Source: Polynucleobacter hirudinilacicola (GTDB lineage: Bacteria > Pseudomonadota > Gammaproteobacteria > Burkholderiales > Burkholderiaceae). Taken from it: 64,000 bases of DNA. The notes beneath the pieces are model-generated. The model saw only the letters and a program-made list of their open reading frames with translations. It made no database searches and was not told the origin of the DNA. Every line of letters starts with the position of its first letter. Positions within the stretch are counted from its first letter, which is position 1. The DNA is taken from NCBI RefSeq assembly GCF_002192535.1, contig NZ_NAIA01000001.1:309333-373332 (forward strand), given 5' to 3'. Shown here piece by piece: positions 35,613-45,398 of this stretch. Position numbers and translations under genes: made by a program.

Positions 35613-35688
35613 TGGTGGCCCGGGGCGGAATCGAACCACCGACACAAGGATTTTCAATCCTCTGCTCTACCGACTGAGCTACCAGGCC
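35613..35688 (-). tRNA. pheT: tRNA-Phe (anticodon GAA)
   Basis: 76 nt with encoded CCA. Acceptor stem GGCCTGG/CCGGGCC (one U-G pair), D arm with GCTCAGTCGGTAGAGC, anticodon arm GAGGA-TTGAAAA-TCCTT with GAA at 34-36, T arm GGTGG-TTCGATT-CCGCC. All stems close, so this is the functional gene. Its 3' half is the source of the array repeats. Gene symbol for tRNA-Phe varies between genomes. Confidence 0.97.
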
Positions 35689-35745
35689 AAGACTTGGAAT
35701 TATAGATGAAACTGCATTCCAGGCTGGAAAATGGCCTTACGGTTG

Positions 35746-37950
35746 CTAACTGCCTGTGGCTGCGGCCCTAGAGCGAGCTGTGTGTAACTTTCTATAGCTA
35801 TCGATCATACGGTGGTGCCTATCAAGGCCCTCCAGATTTATGCTGGTTGGGGTCAGGCCATAGAAGCGCACACTGCCGTCAACTGAGCCCATTACTGCAT
35901 CCATTCTGCTTTCACCAAACATGCGGCGGAAGTTGGCTATGTAATCTTCTATCAGCAAGTCATCATCTAGATAAATCTCTAACGTCGCACTTAGGGCTTG
36001 ATAAAACAATTTCCGCTCAACTGTGTTGTCGTTATATTGAAGGAATGCGCCAACTAGCTCATGGGCCTCATCAAATTGCTTTAGTGACAAATGAATTAGA
36101 AGCTTCAACTCCAACACTGTGAGCTGGCCCCAGGCTGTATTCTCATCAAACTCGACACCAATCAATGTAGCAATATCACCATACTCATCGAGCTCATTAT
36201 TTTCAAGCCGCTCAAGGAGTGCGCTTAGGCCCACATCATCGAGTGAATGAAGGTTCAAAATATCCTCTCTAAATAACAATGCCTTATTGGTGTTATCCCA
36301 AACCAAATCCTCTATTGGATAAACCTCTGAATAAGCAGGAACGATAATTCGGCAGGCGATTGCGCCGAGCTCTTCATATACCGCCACATACGATTCTTTA
36401 CCCATGTCTTTGAGAATGCCAAACAAAGTGTTTGCTTCTTCGGCGTTAGAGTTTTCACCTTGACCTGAAAAATCCCACTCAACAAAATCGTAATCTGATT
36501 TTGCACTGAAGAAGCGCCATGAGACGATGCCGCTTGAGTCTATAAAATGCTCAACAAAGTTATTTGGCTCGGTGACCGCTTCGCTTGCAAAAGTAGGAGG
36601 GGGAAGATCGTTCAGGCCCTCTAAGCTGCGACCTTGTAGTAATTCCGTTAGGCTTCGCTCCAGCGCGACTTCCAGGCTTGGGTGTGCGCCAAAAGATGCA
36701 AATACTCCGCCAGTCCTTGGATTCATTAGGGTAACGCACATCACCGGATAAATTCCACCCAGCGATGCGTCCTTTACCAGCACCGGAAAGCCTTGCTCTT
36801 CAAGACCTCGAATGCCCGCAAGAATGCCAGGATATTTTGTGAGCACTTCCTGCGGCACATCAGGCAAAGTAATTTCACCTTCCAATATTTCACGCTTGAC
36901 TGCGCGCTCAAAAATCTCGGACAAGCATTGCACTTGCGCCTCGGCAAGCGTATTGCCTGCACTCATGCCATTACTAACGTAAAGATTTTCAATCAGGTTA
37001 GAAGGAAAATAAACAGTTTGGCCATCTGACTGGCGCACGAACGGCAAGGAACAAATGCCGCGCTTAGCATTGCCAGAGTTTGTATCAATCAAATGTGAGC
37101 CACGCAACTCACCATCTGGATTAAAAATTTTCAGGCAATACTCATCCAAAATTTCTGTTGGGAGAGCATCATTTTTACCCGGCTTAAACCAACGCTCATT
37201 TGGGTAATGTACGAATGCTCTATTGGCAATATCTTCACCCCAGTACGTACCAGCATAAAAATGATTGTTACTCAATCGCTCGATGTACTCCCCCAAAGCG
37301 GAAGCCAAGGCGCTTTCTTTTGTGGACCCTTTGCCATTGGTAAAGCACATTGGGGAGTGCGCATCACGAATATGTAAGGACCACACATTTGGAATGATGT
37401 TGCGCCACGAAGCAATCTCAATCTTGATTCCCAAATTGGCCAATACGCCCGACATATTGGCAATCGTTTGCTCTAGAGGTAAATCTTTGCCTGCAATATA
37501 AGTACTCGCATCAGTACTTGGCTTCAAGGTCAATAAAGTCTGTGCATCCTCATCTAAATTCTTTACTTCTTCAATCACAAACTCTGGTCCTGCTTGGACT
37601 GCTTTTTTAACCGTACAGCGATCAATAGAGCGCAAGATACCTTGACGATCATGAGCAGAAATGTCCTGGGGCAATTCAACCTGAATCTTGAAGACTTGCC
37701 GGTAACGATTTTCTGGATCAACAATATTGTTTTGCGAAAGTCGAATATTTTCAGTAGAAATATTGCGAGTGTCGCAGTACAACTTCACAAAGTAAGCTGC
37801 GCATAAAGCAGATGAAGCTAAAAAATAATCAAAGGGGCCTGGCGCTGAGCCATCGCCCTTATAGCGTATAGGCTGGTCAGCAATTACAGTGAAGTCATCA
37901 AACTTAGCCTCAAGACGTAGCTTGTCGAGAAAATTGACCTTAATTTCCAT
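35746..37950 (-). CDS. OsmC-YcaO fusion protein
   Basis: 734 residues from the ATG at 37950; the frame extends to a TTG at 37977 but the ATG gives the better N-terminus. Residues ~1-145 are OsmC-like (APGPFDYFLASSALCAAYF, with Cys positions C45 and the later DRCTVKKA). Residues ~180-560 are a YcaO domain (KGSTKESALASALGEYIERL and the ATP-binding EIFERAVKREILEGE); the C-terminal ~150 residues are TPR-like. YcaO proteins activate amide backbones using ATP; the E. coli homologue has been linked to RimO-dependent methylthiolation of S12. OsmC suggests a thiol or sulfur role. Next to tRNA-Phe but outside the array. Confidence 0.92.
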   Translation of the reverse strand: MEIKVNFLDKLRLEAKFDDFTVIADQPIRYKGDGSAPGPFDYFLASSALCAAYFVKLYCDTRNISTENIRLSQNNIVDPENRYRQVFKIQVELPQDISAHDRQGILRSIDRCTVKKAVQAGPEFVIEEVKNLDEDAQTLLTLKPSTDASTYIAGKDLPLEQTIANMSGVLANLGIKIEIASWRNIIPNVWSLHIRDAHSPMCFTNGKGSTKESALASALGEYIERLSNNHFYAGTYWGEDIANRAFVHYPNERWFKPGKNDALPTEILDEYCLKIFNPDGELRGSHLIDTNSGNAKRGICSLPFVRQSDGQTVYFPSNLIENLYVSNGMSAGNTLAEAQVQCLSEIFERAVKREILEGEITLPDVPQEVLTKYPGILAGIRGLEEQGFPVLVKDASLGGIYPVMCVTLMNPRTGGVFASFGAHPSLEVALERSLTELLQGRSLEGLNDLPPPTFASEAVTEPNNFVEHFIDSSGIVSWRFFSAKSDYDFVEWDFSGQGENSNAEEANTLFGILKDMGKESYVAVYEELGAIACRIIVPAYSEVYPIEDLVWDNTNKALLFREDILNLHSLDDVGLSALLERLENNELDEYGDIATLIGVEFDENTAWGQLTVLELKLLIHLSLKQFDEAHELVGAFLQYNDNTVERKLFYQALSATLEIYLDDDLLIEDYIANFRRMFGESRMDAVMGSVDGSVRFYGLTPTSINLEGLDRHHRMIDSYRKLHTARSRAAATGS

Positions 37951-38043
37951 GAAAATAATTCCGAATATGGTGGGCAAATAATTTAGGCGCCGTCGCCAGT
38001 AATAAAACTGACGTGCCCCGTGAACACCAATTTACAAAATAAT

Positions 38044-38727
38044 TTATTGCTCGCCCTTGTTACGAGATGTATCAATACCTAGTGCCTTAAGCTTGCGATA
38101 CAAGTGTGTTCTCTCTAGGCCAGTGTACTCAGAAATCTTGGTCATGCTGCCACCCATGATTTGCATCTGATGCTCAAAGTAGGCCTTTTCAAAAAGATCT
38201 CTTGCCTCTCTTAATGGCAAATCAAAATAGGTTTTTGCAATGCCACTGATGAACTCGCCCTCCTGCGGGGCTGGTGCTGGCTCACTCACAGCAGGCTTTG
38301 GTGCCACAGCCTGATTGGTGCTGGACTGAACCGCACGCTCTACTTCAGGCTCAACATATTTTGGGGAACTCTCAAGCGCCTTACTCACAGTCTTTAAAAG
38401 CTTTTGAAGGGCAATCGGCTTTTCTAGGAAATTTAATGCGCCAATACGCGTAGCCTCAACTGCGGTATCAATGGTAGCGTGACCTGACATCATCACTACA
38501 GGCATAGTCAGTTGACCTGTTTTAGACCACTCTTTGAGTAGAGTGATGCCGTCAGTATCTGGCATCCAAATATCTAGCAACACAAGGTCGGGACGCATTT
38601 GTTCGCGAATAGTTCGGGCCTGAATGGCGCTCTCTGCTGCATACACGGTATGGCCTTCATCCGTCAGAATCTCATTGAGAAGCTCACGAATTCCCATCTC
38701 GTCATCTACAACCAAAATACTAGCCAT
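38044..38727 (-). CDS. NtrX-like response regulator without AAA+ domain
   Basis: 227 residues. A receiver domain (~1-120; phospho-acceptor D52-53 region in LVLLDIWMPD, conserved K in EKPIAL) is joined by a Pro/Ala-rich linker to a Fis-type helix-turn-helix (SMTKISEYTGLERTHLYRKL). Classical NtrX has a sigma54-interacting AAA+ domain of ~240 residues between them; it is missing here, as seen in Burkholderiales. It therefore cannot remodel sigma54 polymerase and is likely a conventional DNA-binding regulator. It pairs with the upstream NtrY-like kinase, 2 nt away. Confidence 0.92.
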   Translation of the reverse strand: MASILVVDDEMGIRELLNEILTDEGHTVYAAESAIQARTIREQMRPDLVLLDIWMPDTDGITLLKEWSKTGQLTMPVVMMSGHATIDTAVEATRIGALNFLEKPIALQKLLKTVSKALESSPKYVEPEVERAVQSSTNQAVAPKPAVSEPAPAPQEGEFISGIAKTYFDLPLREARDLFEKAYFEHQMQIMGGSMTKISEYTGLERTHLYRKLKALGIDTSRNKGEQ

Positions 38728-38729
38728 TC

Positions 38730-41042
38730 TTAGGCCGCCTCTTTTGCTAGATTCATAAACAATATTGATACCTGTGCACCAACCACTTCTGCTCCTTGCA
38801 TACGATTTCGTATTTCAATCTTGGCAGAGTGATCATCAATAATTTTTTTAACAACCGCCAAGCCCAATCCCGTACCTTTAGTCTTCGTGGTGACATAAGG
38901 CTCAAATGCCCTTGCTAATATCTTAGCTGGAAATCCTACTCCAGAGTCACTTATCGTTAGACGAACTGCTTTTTGCTCCGTACCATTGTGCTCCCCATAG
39001 GGCACTAACTCGGTTTTTACTTCAACCGCCTCTCCAGGATGAGGCCCCTCCAACGTAGCATCTTGAGCGTTTTGCAATAGATTATGAATCACTTGTCTGA
39101 GCTGGGTTGGGTCACCCATAATTTCTGGGCAACGTGGATCAAGCTGAGTATGCAAGGGACTGCCTTCATATAGCCCCAAAATTTCTGATGTGAGTGTATT
39201 GATAGAAACCGCCTTTAGCTGAGGCGTTGGTGTTTTAGCAAAATCTCTAAAGTCATTGACCATTTCTTTCATGGCCTGGACCTGGCTAATAATGGTTTCA
39301 GTGCTGCGATTCATCATTTCTTCTTGCTCAGGACTTAGCTTGCCAGAAAGCTTATGTTGCAAACGCTCTGCAGACAACTGAATTGGGGTAAGTGGGTTCT
39401 TGATTTCATGAGCTAGGCGTCTTGCAACTTCGCTCCAAGCAATTGACCTTTGTGCGCTCACCACATCGGTAATGTCATCAAATACCACCATACGTAAATC
39501 TTCTGTTAGCTCTGTGCCGCGCACAAATAAAGTGATGCCTAATTCATTTTCAAACTCATTGGTTTTGTGTAGCTGGACTTGCTTTTGCCAAACCGGAGTC
39601 TTTTGATGACTAATTTGAACTGTGGGGTTATCTTGCGCACCCGTAACCGCAAGCTTCATTGTGGAGAAGCCTTCTTTAATAGCCTCCTCAAATTCTATTA
39701 AAGCTGGGCTGGTGCTTAAAGGCTTTCCGTCAAGATAGGTTAGATCTTGACCAAAAATACGATCGGCGCCAGCGTTACTTGAGACTACGTTATAGCGCCG
39801 ATCAAAAATACAAACGCCAGCAGTCAAGCTTCCCAGAACTCGCTCTAAAAAGGCCTTGGATTCTTGCAGGGAAGTACGTGTATCAGCAAGCTGCCGAGTC
39901 ATGACATTAAATTGGCGGGTGAGCATGCCGAGTTCATCGCCCGTATCCAGCTCGGGCTTTGGCGATAAATCACCCTGCGCAACTGCTTGGGTACCTTTGA
40001 GCAACATTAGTAATGGGCGAGCTAATTGGCGCCCCAATAACAAGGCCAATGTAATAGCCACAAATAAGGCGAAAAAGAGAGTTAGCGTTAGCGTCCCAAC
40101 AAACATTTTGCGCAGGCCGGCGCGCCCCAGAGACTTCTCTTGATATTCGCTATAGGCAGATTCAACGGCAAAAATATTTTTCGCTACTGGGCTTGGAAGG
40201 ATGCGAACTAATTGCAAAAAATATTTATCTTCTGCATCTTTATTAGAGTCGAGTTTGCCTAAAATCGGTTTCTTGCGAACAATAGGAACAATTGCTCTAA
40301 CTTGATAGCCGCGCTGCCCATCTTGCATTTCGATCTGATCTAAAAAGGTAATGCCCTTCTTACTAAAAGCTTCAGCTACGACCTCAGCACTTGGCGCAGG
40401 TAAGTATTTTTTGGGCCTTAACTCACTCGTTAATATCAAATTGCGCTGGATATTAAACAGGCTCACCTCTTGTATACCAAATTGATTACGGATCTTCATA
40501 ATCATGGCGCCAACCTGGTCAGAGGTAGAGCCAGCAGGCACCTGTACAACTTGATCAGCAATAAAATTGCCTTCGGACAAAATTTCTTCTTGCGCAATGC
40601 GCAAAGTAACGCGCCCTAACTCCAAACCCGAGTTCAGTGCGGATTCAACCTTCACATCAAACCAAGTTTCAATACTACGAGATACGAACTGTAGCGAAAC
40701 GCCATACAAAATAAAGCCCGGAACAATTCCCACTAGCGCAAAAATCATCGCCAACTTGGCAATTAAGCGAGTGCCAAAGTGACCGCGATACCAGCGCACA
40801 CCAATCACAATGACCAAAGTCAAAATTACCAGCGTTAAGCAAACTCCAATAACAACATTGGCTGCGTAAAGCCAAATAAAGTAGTTATCAAAAAACTCTG
40901 TATTAGACGAAGCAATCGATAACAAGATCAGGAGCAATAAAGCAAACACCCCAATTACACCGATAGCAATGGGGATCGCCTTTTTTCTCCAAGCAGTTGC
41001 TGTAAAAAAAGTGTTCTTGAGTGGTGCTGAAGATGCTGTCAT
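38730..41042 (-). CDS. NtrY-like sensor histidine kinase
   Basis: 770 residues. Two early membrane helices (about 20-45 and 55-85), another at ~100-120, a periplasmic/sensor region and a fourth helix at ~305-335, then HAMP (LARPLLMLLKGTQAVAQGD), PAS (RVLGSLTAGVCIFDRRYNVV), HisKA with phospho-His in RLAHEIKNPLTP, and the HATPase domain (LLQNAQDAT, GVGFP, GTGLGLAVVKKI). It phosphorylates the NtrX-like regulator downstream. It overlaps the DUF4390 gene by 4 nt. Confidence 0.94.
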   Translation of the reverse strand: MTASSAPLKNTFFTATAWRKKAIPIAIGVIGVFALLLLILLSIASSNTEFFDNYFIWLYAANVVIGVCLTLVILTLVIVIGVRWYRGHFGTRLIAKLAMIFALVGIVPGFILYGVSLQFVSRSIETWFDVKVESALNSGLELGRVTLRIAQEEILSEGNFIADQVVQVPAGSTSDQVGAMIMKIRNQFGIQEVSLFNIQRNLILTSELRPKKYLPAPSAEVVAEAFSKKGITFLDQIEMQDGQRGYQVRAIVPIVRKKPILGKLDSNKDAEDKYFLQLVRILPSPVAKNIFAVESAYSEYQEKSLGRAGLRKMFVGTLTLTLFFALFVAITLALLLGRQLARPLLMLLKGTQAVAQGDLSPKPELDTGDELGMLTRQFNVMTRQLADTRTSLQESKAFLERVLGSLTAGVCIFDRRYNVVSSNAGADRIFGQDLTYLDGKPLSTSPALIEFEEAIKEGFSTMKLAVTGAQDNPTVQISHQKTPVWQKQVQLHKTNEFENELGITLFVRGTELTEDLRMVVFDDITDVVSAQRSIAWSEVARRLAHEIKNPLTPIQLSAERLQHKLSGKLSPEQEEMMNRSTETIISQVQAMKEMVNDFRDFAKTPTPQLKAVSINTLTSEILGLYEGSPLHTQLDPRCPEIMGDPTQLRQVIHNLLQNAQDATLEGPHPGEAVEVKTELVPYGEHNGTEQKAVRLTISDSGVGFPAKILARAFEPYVTTKTKGTGLGLAVVKKIIDDHSAKIEIRNRMQGAEVVGAQVSILFMNLAKEAA

Positions 41043-41620
41043 TGCTTAATTAGGCTTGCTCCAGCCGGAGAAAAGGGAAAACGCAGCCAATTACTAGAAA
41101 CATTCCAGTCCCGATTATTCAGGGCATTCACCTGGAATGGCTTAGGAAGCTTGCTCAAATCTAAAGTCATCCGCAAAGAGGCTGTATAGGATTTGCCAGC
41201 ATCTAGCTGATTGCCATCAATCACTCGCCAGCCACCGATACTGCCCACCGCTTGTAGCGCCTCTGCAATTGTCCTTGCTGAAAATGTAAACCCTTCAGAG
41301 GCAATCCGGTACTGCTGAGTCAGGGGCTGGTAAGACAGTCGGGTTTGTCTTTGGGCAATGGCAGGCCTCTCATCAAACCAATACCAGCGCGAACGTGTTA
41401 AATCAAACTCTGTTTGAAAGTACAACACCACACCTTTTTGAACTGCATCCTCAAGTCCATTAGAGAGCTCAATCTGAAAAGTGGCATTTAAAAGCCAGTC
41501 GTTATCAACCTTTTCTAATTCAAAGGTTTTGATCTTGATTCCTTCTGCACTTGCGCTTGTTGAAAATAAACTCAACGCCATCAAGCATAAGAAGATGAAT
41601 TGTTTAATTCTTTGGCTCAT
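41039..41620 (-). CDS. DUF4390 domain protein, exported
   Basis: 193 residues with a signal peptide (~25 residues, ending SASAEG). The rest is beta-rich with YFQTEFDLTRSRWYWFDE and ARQTRLSYQPLTQQY-type features of DUF4390. It is known to co-occur upstream of ntrY in betaproteobacteria; here it overlaps rsmB and ntrY by 4 nt at each end, so it may supply or modulate the periplasmic signal for NtrY. That link is inferred from context. Confidence 0.88.
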   Translation of the reverse strand: MSQRIKQFIFLCLMALSLFSTSASAEGIKIKTFELEKVDNDWLLNATFQIELSNGLEDAVQKGVVLYFQTEFDLTRSRWYWFDERPAIAQRQTRLSYQPLTQQYRIASEGFTFSARTIAEALQAVGSIGGWRVIDGNQLDAGKSYTASLRMTLDLSKLPKPFQVNALNNRDWNVSSNWLRFPFSPAGASLIKQ

Positions 41621-42933
41621 GGCCCATTTTTCTTAAACAAGGCATAGTAAAAACCGTCACTGACATCGGTCGGTAAAATCTGTCCTGGAGCGCCTAATCG
41701 TACCGCATTGCTATGCTCTCCAGCAAACCAGCTCGCTTGCTCCTCCCCTTCTTCAGGAAATACTGAGCAGGTAACGTAGAGCATGAGGCCATCTGGCTTG
41801 AGCATTTTCCAAGCCTGCTCCAAAATACCGCGCTGCTTTTGCTGCAGAGACTTGATATCAGCCTCTCGTCTTAAAAAGGGAATGTCTGGGTGTCGAGCCA
41901 CAATGCCTGAAGCTGAGCATGGGGCATCAAGCAAGATTTTGTCGAACAAGCGACCATCCCACCAAGAAGCTTTGGAAGCATCGCCCCGAATTACTTGCAC
42001 CCGATCGGAATGCAAGCGTAGTCGATCCAAGTTGCCGCCGATCTTGCCAAGACGCTCGCCATCGAGCTCTAAAGCCACCATCTCACAATCTGCTAACTCC
42101 AGGATATGAGCAGTCTTGCCGCCGGGCGCAGCACAGGCATCCAAGATTCGCTCGCCTGAAGTCGGGTTCAAGAGCGTTGCGGCCAACTGTGCTCCCGCAT
42201 CTTGAACCGATACCGCGCCACTATAAAAACCTGGCAACTCTGAAACTGGAACGGGATTAGACAACAGTAAAGCAGATGCTAATTTCACTCCAGCAACTTC
42301 TTCAATGGGTGAAGAAGCAATTCCAACTTCATTTAATAAGACTTGATATTGCTCTCGTGAATATTGTTTTTGATTAACGCGCAAAATTAATGGCGCACGT
42401 TTTGCTTGAGCAAACAAAATAGACTGCCAAGCCTTGGAGTAATTACGTTTTAAGTTAGCGCGCCACCAAGGCGGGACAAACATCGGAATGGGATCTGGGG
42501 GAAACCGGGTTTCGCCCTCCGGCGGCTGCACAATCAGGCTTACCTTGCGCAATACTGCGTTGACCAAACCCTTGGCATACATTGTTTTATCGTAGTTAGC
42601 ACAAGCGCTGACAGCCTGATCAACTATTGTGTGTGCCGCATAACCTTTGCCATCCGCATTTTCATTTAAGAACAGCGCAATAGCGACGCTTAATAAATGA
42701 TCTACCTCGGGTGGTGGACTCTTTGGAACAAATTGCTTGATTAGCTCGTGTGATCGAACCCATTTACGTAAAGCATCAAAACTTAAGCTCTGCACTATTG
42801 GGCGCTCATGAGGCTCTAACTGATCAAGCACCTCTGTCAGAGACCTACCACTCATTACCTCGCTAATCGCTTGCGCAGCAATGCTGATTGCTTCAGAAAG
42901 TGGAAGGCTATGTGGCGTTTTTTTATCAGTCAA
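41617..42933 (-). CDS. rsmB: 16S rRNA (cytosine(967)-C(5))-methyltransferase
   Basis: 438 residues. An N-terminal NusB-like domain (~1-145) is followed by a SAM-dependent methyltransferase with the GERILDACAAPGGKTAHI motif I, the DAPCSASGI catalytic-region cysteine and the TCS cysteine in YVTCSVFPEE. RsmB makes m5C967 in 16S rRNA. Part of the def-fmt-htpX-rsmB-DUF4390-ntrY-ntrX run; 1 nt from htpX. Confidence 0.96.
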   Translation of the reverse strand: MTDKKTPHSLPLSEAISIAAQAISEVMSGRSLTEVLDQLEPHERPIVQSLSFDALRKWVRSHELIKQFVPKSPPPEVDHLLSVAIALFLNENADGKGYAAHTIVDQAVSACANYDKTMYAKGLVNAVLRKVSLIVQPPEGETRFPPDPIPMFVPPWWRANLKRNYSKAWQSILFAQAKRAPLILRVNQKQYSREQYQVLLNEVGIASSPIEEVAGVKLASALLLSNPVPVSELPGFYSGAVSVQDAGAQLAATLLNPTSGERILDACAAPGGKTAHILELADCEMVALELDGERLGKIGGNLDRLRLHSDRVQVIRGDASKASWWDGRLFDKILLDAPCSASGIVARHPDIPFLRREADIKSLQQKQRGILEQAWKMLKPDGLMLYVTCSVFPEEGEEQASWFAGEHSNAVRLGAPGQILPTDVSDGFYYALFKKNGP

Positions 42934-42934
42934 A

Positions 42935-43801
42935 TTAATTTACTCTGGGGTATGCCCCATTTTTTGCCATCTCCATGAGGCGCGCTACCCGCTCTTCAGT
43001 TGGCGGGTGGGTTGAAAACAGTTGTGCAAGGCCGCCGGCGCTTAAGGGATTCAGAATCATCATCTGTGCAGTTTCTGGATGTTGTTCGACGGCCTGAAAT
43101 GGGATGCCTTGCGCATAGTTATGAATTTTCTCTAGCGCATGGGCAAGAGCCTCTGGATCAGAACTAATTTCTGCCCCGCCACGGTCTGCCTCATATTCTC
43201 TTGCACGTGAAATACTCATTTGAATCAAGCTGGCGGCAATGGGCGCCAAGATAGCCACCAATAAACTGGCGATTGGATTATTGGGCCTGCCCTCAGAATC
43301 GCGCCCACCAAAAAACATCGCAAAGTTAGCCAACGCAGAGATTGCACCGGCCATCGTTGCCGCAACTGTAGAAATCAAAATATCACGATGCCGAACGTGC
43401 GCCAACTCATGAGCCATGACGCCACGGAGTTCGCGATTAGACAAAATTTTCAGAATGCCAGTAGTAGCCGCTACAGAAGCATTCTCAGGATTGCGCCCCG
43501 TTGCAAATGCGTTGGGCGCATCTTCATCAATTAAAAATACTTTGGGCATTGGTAAGCCGGCCTTATCTGCAAGCTCTTTTACCAATGCGTAAAACTGGGG
43601 TGCAGATCGTTCGTCGACCTGCTGTGCATTTGTCATCTTCAACACCATCGTATCGGAAAACCAGTAGCTGAAAAAGTTCATGCCAATAGCTACCAGTAAT
43701 GCCATCAGCATCCCTTGCTCGCCCCCTAACATGCCACCAACCACAATAAACAATGCAGTAATTGCCGCCATCAAAACAGCAGTTTTTGCGAAATTAAACA
43801 T
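42935..43801 (-). CDS. htpX: Membrane zinc protease HtpX
   Basis: 288 residues with two N-terminal and two central membrane helices. The zinc-binding HEXXH is HELAH ([13 protein letters not shown]) and the downstream ligand Glu is in REYEADRGG. HtpX helps remove damaged membrane proteins with FtsH. Located 2 nt after fmt in the operon. Confidence 0.96.
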   Translation of the reverse strand: MFNFAKTAVLMAAITALFIVVGGMLGGEQGMLMALLVAIGMNFFSYWFSDTMVLKMTNAQQVDERSAPQFYALVKELADKAGLPMPKVFLIDEDAPNAFATGRNPENASVAATTGILKILSNRELRGVMAHELAHVRHRDILISTVAATMAGAISALANFAMFFGGRDSEGRPNNPIASLLVAILAPIAASLIQMSISRAREYEADRGGAEISSDPEALAHALEKIHNYAQGIPFQAVEQHPETAQMMILNPLSAGGLAQLFSTHPPTEERVARLMEMAKNGAYPRVN

Positions 43802-43803
43802 TC

Positions 43804-44802
43804 CTACTCCTTTGCATGAAAACGTAATGCTTGTTTATCAGAACCAAGAGACTGCAAACAAAGGCTGGCTGACATTTTCTTGCCGCCTGGTTTTTGCATT
43901 TCTAAAACCTCGATTACGCCATTGCCACACTGAATATAAGCGCCATCTTCACTAAAACCTAATAATTCGCCGGGTATGCCAGTTTTGCTGCAGGTGCCCG
44001 CATTCGGAATGCGAGAACTCCAAAACTTCATCGTTTGCTCTTGCGCGTTACTAGTTGCGCCAGGAAAAGGGTTAAAGGCGCGAATCCGGCGATCAATTTC
44101 TGGGGCGCTCAAACCCCAATCAATTTCTGCTTCGTTCTTGAGTATTTTTTCTGCGTAAGTAATGCCCTTAGCTTCTTGTGAAGTTCGAATTAAATCCTTA
44201 CCCGCTTGCAAATGGTTTAGCACGCTCACAATCGACTGGGCGCCCAATGTTGCTAATCGATTATGCAGAGTGTCACTTGTTTCTTCGGGGGTAATTTCAA
44301 GCTCACTAATGAGAACGGTATCGCCCGTATCTAAGCCAGCATCCATTTGCATAATACAAATGCCTGTTTTTAAATCGCCTGCTTCAATCGCACGCTGTAT
44401 TGGAGCTGCGCCCCGCCAGCGCGGTAACAAAGATGCATGGATATTAAAACTGCCGTGTCTTCCTGGCTGCTGCGAAATATCCAATACCTCTTGTGGCAGG
44501 ATGAGCCCATAAGCAACCACCACCATGGCATCAAAATCGATTTTAGACAAGTGCTGATATGCCTCTTGAGCCTGAGCTTGTTTTGCAAGATCGGCACTAT
44601 TGCGCTTGAGTGTCTCTGGCTGAAGTACGGGAATATTTTTTTCTAAGGCAAACTCTTTAACCGGACTAGCTTGCAGATGCATGCCTCTCCCAGCTCGGCG
44701 ATCAGGTTGGGTAAGGGCTAGGACAATTTCATGGCCTGCGTCATCAATTGCGCGCATTGCTTGCGCAGCAAACTCCGGGGTTCCAGCAAATACAATTTTC
44801 AT
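43804..44802 (-). CDS. fmt: Methionyl-tRNA formyltransferase
   Basis: 332 residues. N-terminal formyl-transferase domain with the folate-binding signature [20 protein letters not shown] and catalytic residues in FNIHASLLP; the C-terminal OB-like domain carries [20 protein letters not shown]. It formylates initiator Met-tRNA. It follows def by 9 nt, the common def-fmt pairing. Confidence 0.97.
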   Translation of the reverse strand: MKIVFAGTPEFAAQAMRAIDDAGHEIVLALTQPDRRAGRGMHLQASPVKEFALEKNIPVLQPETLKRNSADLAKQAQAQEAYQHLSKIDFDAMVVVAYGLILPQEVLDISQQPGRHGSFNIHASLLPRWRGAAPIQRAIEAGDLKTGICIMQMDAGLDTGDTVLISELEITPEETSDTLHNRLATLGAQSIVSVLNHLQAGKDLIRTSQEAKGITYAEKILKNEAEIDWGLSAPEIDRRIRAFNPFPGATSNAQEQTMKFWSSRIPNAGTCSKTGIPGELLGFSEDGAYIQCGNGVIEVLEMQKPGGKKMSASLCLQSLGSDKQALRFHAKE

Positions 44803-44811
44803 CAGCGGCGC

Positions 44812-45327
44812 TTAGCGCTCACCCGCTAACTCTTTGGCGCGCTTTTTAAGTTTTTGTGAAATACGGGTGCGCTTAAGTATCGATAAATACTCAACAAACA
44901 CCTTGCCTTGTAAGTGATCAAACTCATGCTGCAAACAAACCGCTAATAAACCATCCGCATCAAGCTCAAACTCTTTGCCATCAACATCTAAAGCCTTCAC
45001 CCGAACTTGTGCAGACCTTTCAACCTCATCATAAAACTCGGGAACCGAAAGACAGCCTTCACGCCAAGATTTTTTCTCAGGACTTGACCAAATAATTTCT
45101 GGGTTTATAAAAACCATTAACTGGTTTTGCTCTTCAGATACGTCGATGACAACAATTCGTTCATGAATGTCTACTTGCGTTGCAGCCAAACCAACACCTG
45201 GAGCCTCATACATAGTGTCAGCCATATCGGCAACAATTTTTTTAATGCGCACATCCACCTGCTCAACTGGTTTAGCAACCTTATGTAAGCGCGGATCTGG
45301 ATAGCAAAGGACGTTTAACAAAGCCAT
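44812..45327 (-). CDS. def: Peptide deformylase
   Basis: 171 residues from the ATG at 45327 ([11 protein letters not shown]); a TTG five codons upstream is less likely. Motifs: [15 protein letters not shown] and the HEXXH-type QHEFDHLQG, giving the metal ligands Cys, His, His. It removes the N-formyl group placed by Fmt. First gene of the operon, divergent from dprA with a 71-bp spacer. Confidence 0.96.
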   Translation of the reverse strand: MALLNVLCYPDPRLHKVAKPVEQVDVRIKKIVADMADTMYEAPGVGLAATQVDIHERIVVIDVSEEQNQLMVFINPEIIWSSPEKKSWREGCLSVPEFYDEVERSAQVRVKALDVDGKEFELDADGLLAVCLQHEFDHLQGKVFVEYLSILKRTRISQKLKKRAKELAGER

Positions 45328-45398
45328 ATAGGAATTATCCAACAGAGCAATCGGTCTGTCCTGATTGCTGTAATCCCCCCAAAGATCAAAATCTTTTA

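Larger units (their letters stand above)
24797..35688 (-). mobile_element. Putative tRNA-Phe-anchored gene-cassette array
   Basis: This is an interpretation of the repeats listed separately below. Starting at the intact tRNA-Phe gene (right end) and reading away from its 3' end, the region contains ten or more copies of [anticodon arm to CCA of tRNA-Phe]+[same hairpin terminator], separated by 0.4-3 kb segments that mostly hold one gene. Gene ends lie at or within tens of bases of a repeat. Copies near the tRNA are nearly perfect in the T arm and acceptor; copies far away are strongly eroded. This fits repeated site-specific integration in the anticodon loop, each event displacing the old tRNA 3' half. 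No integrase, transposase or att-flanked phage gene is present, so the mobilising enzyme would have to be elsewhere. Confidence 0.55.
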
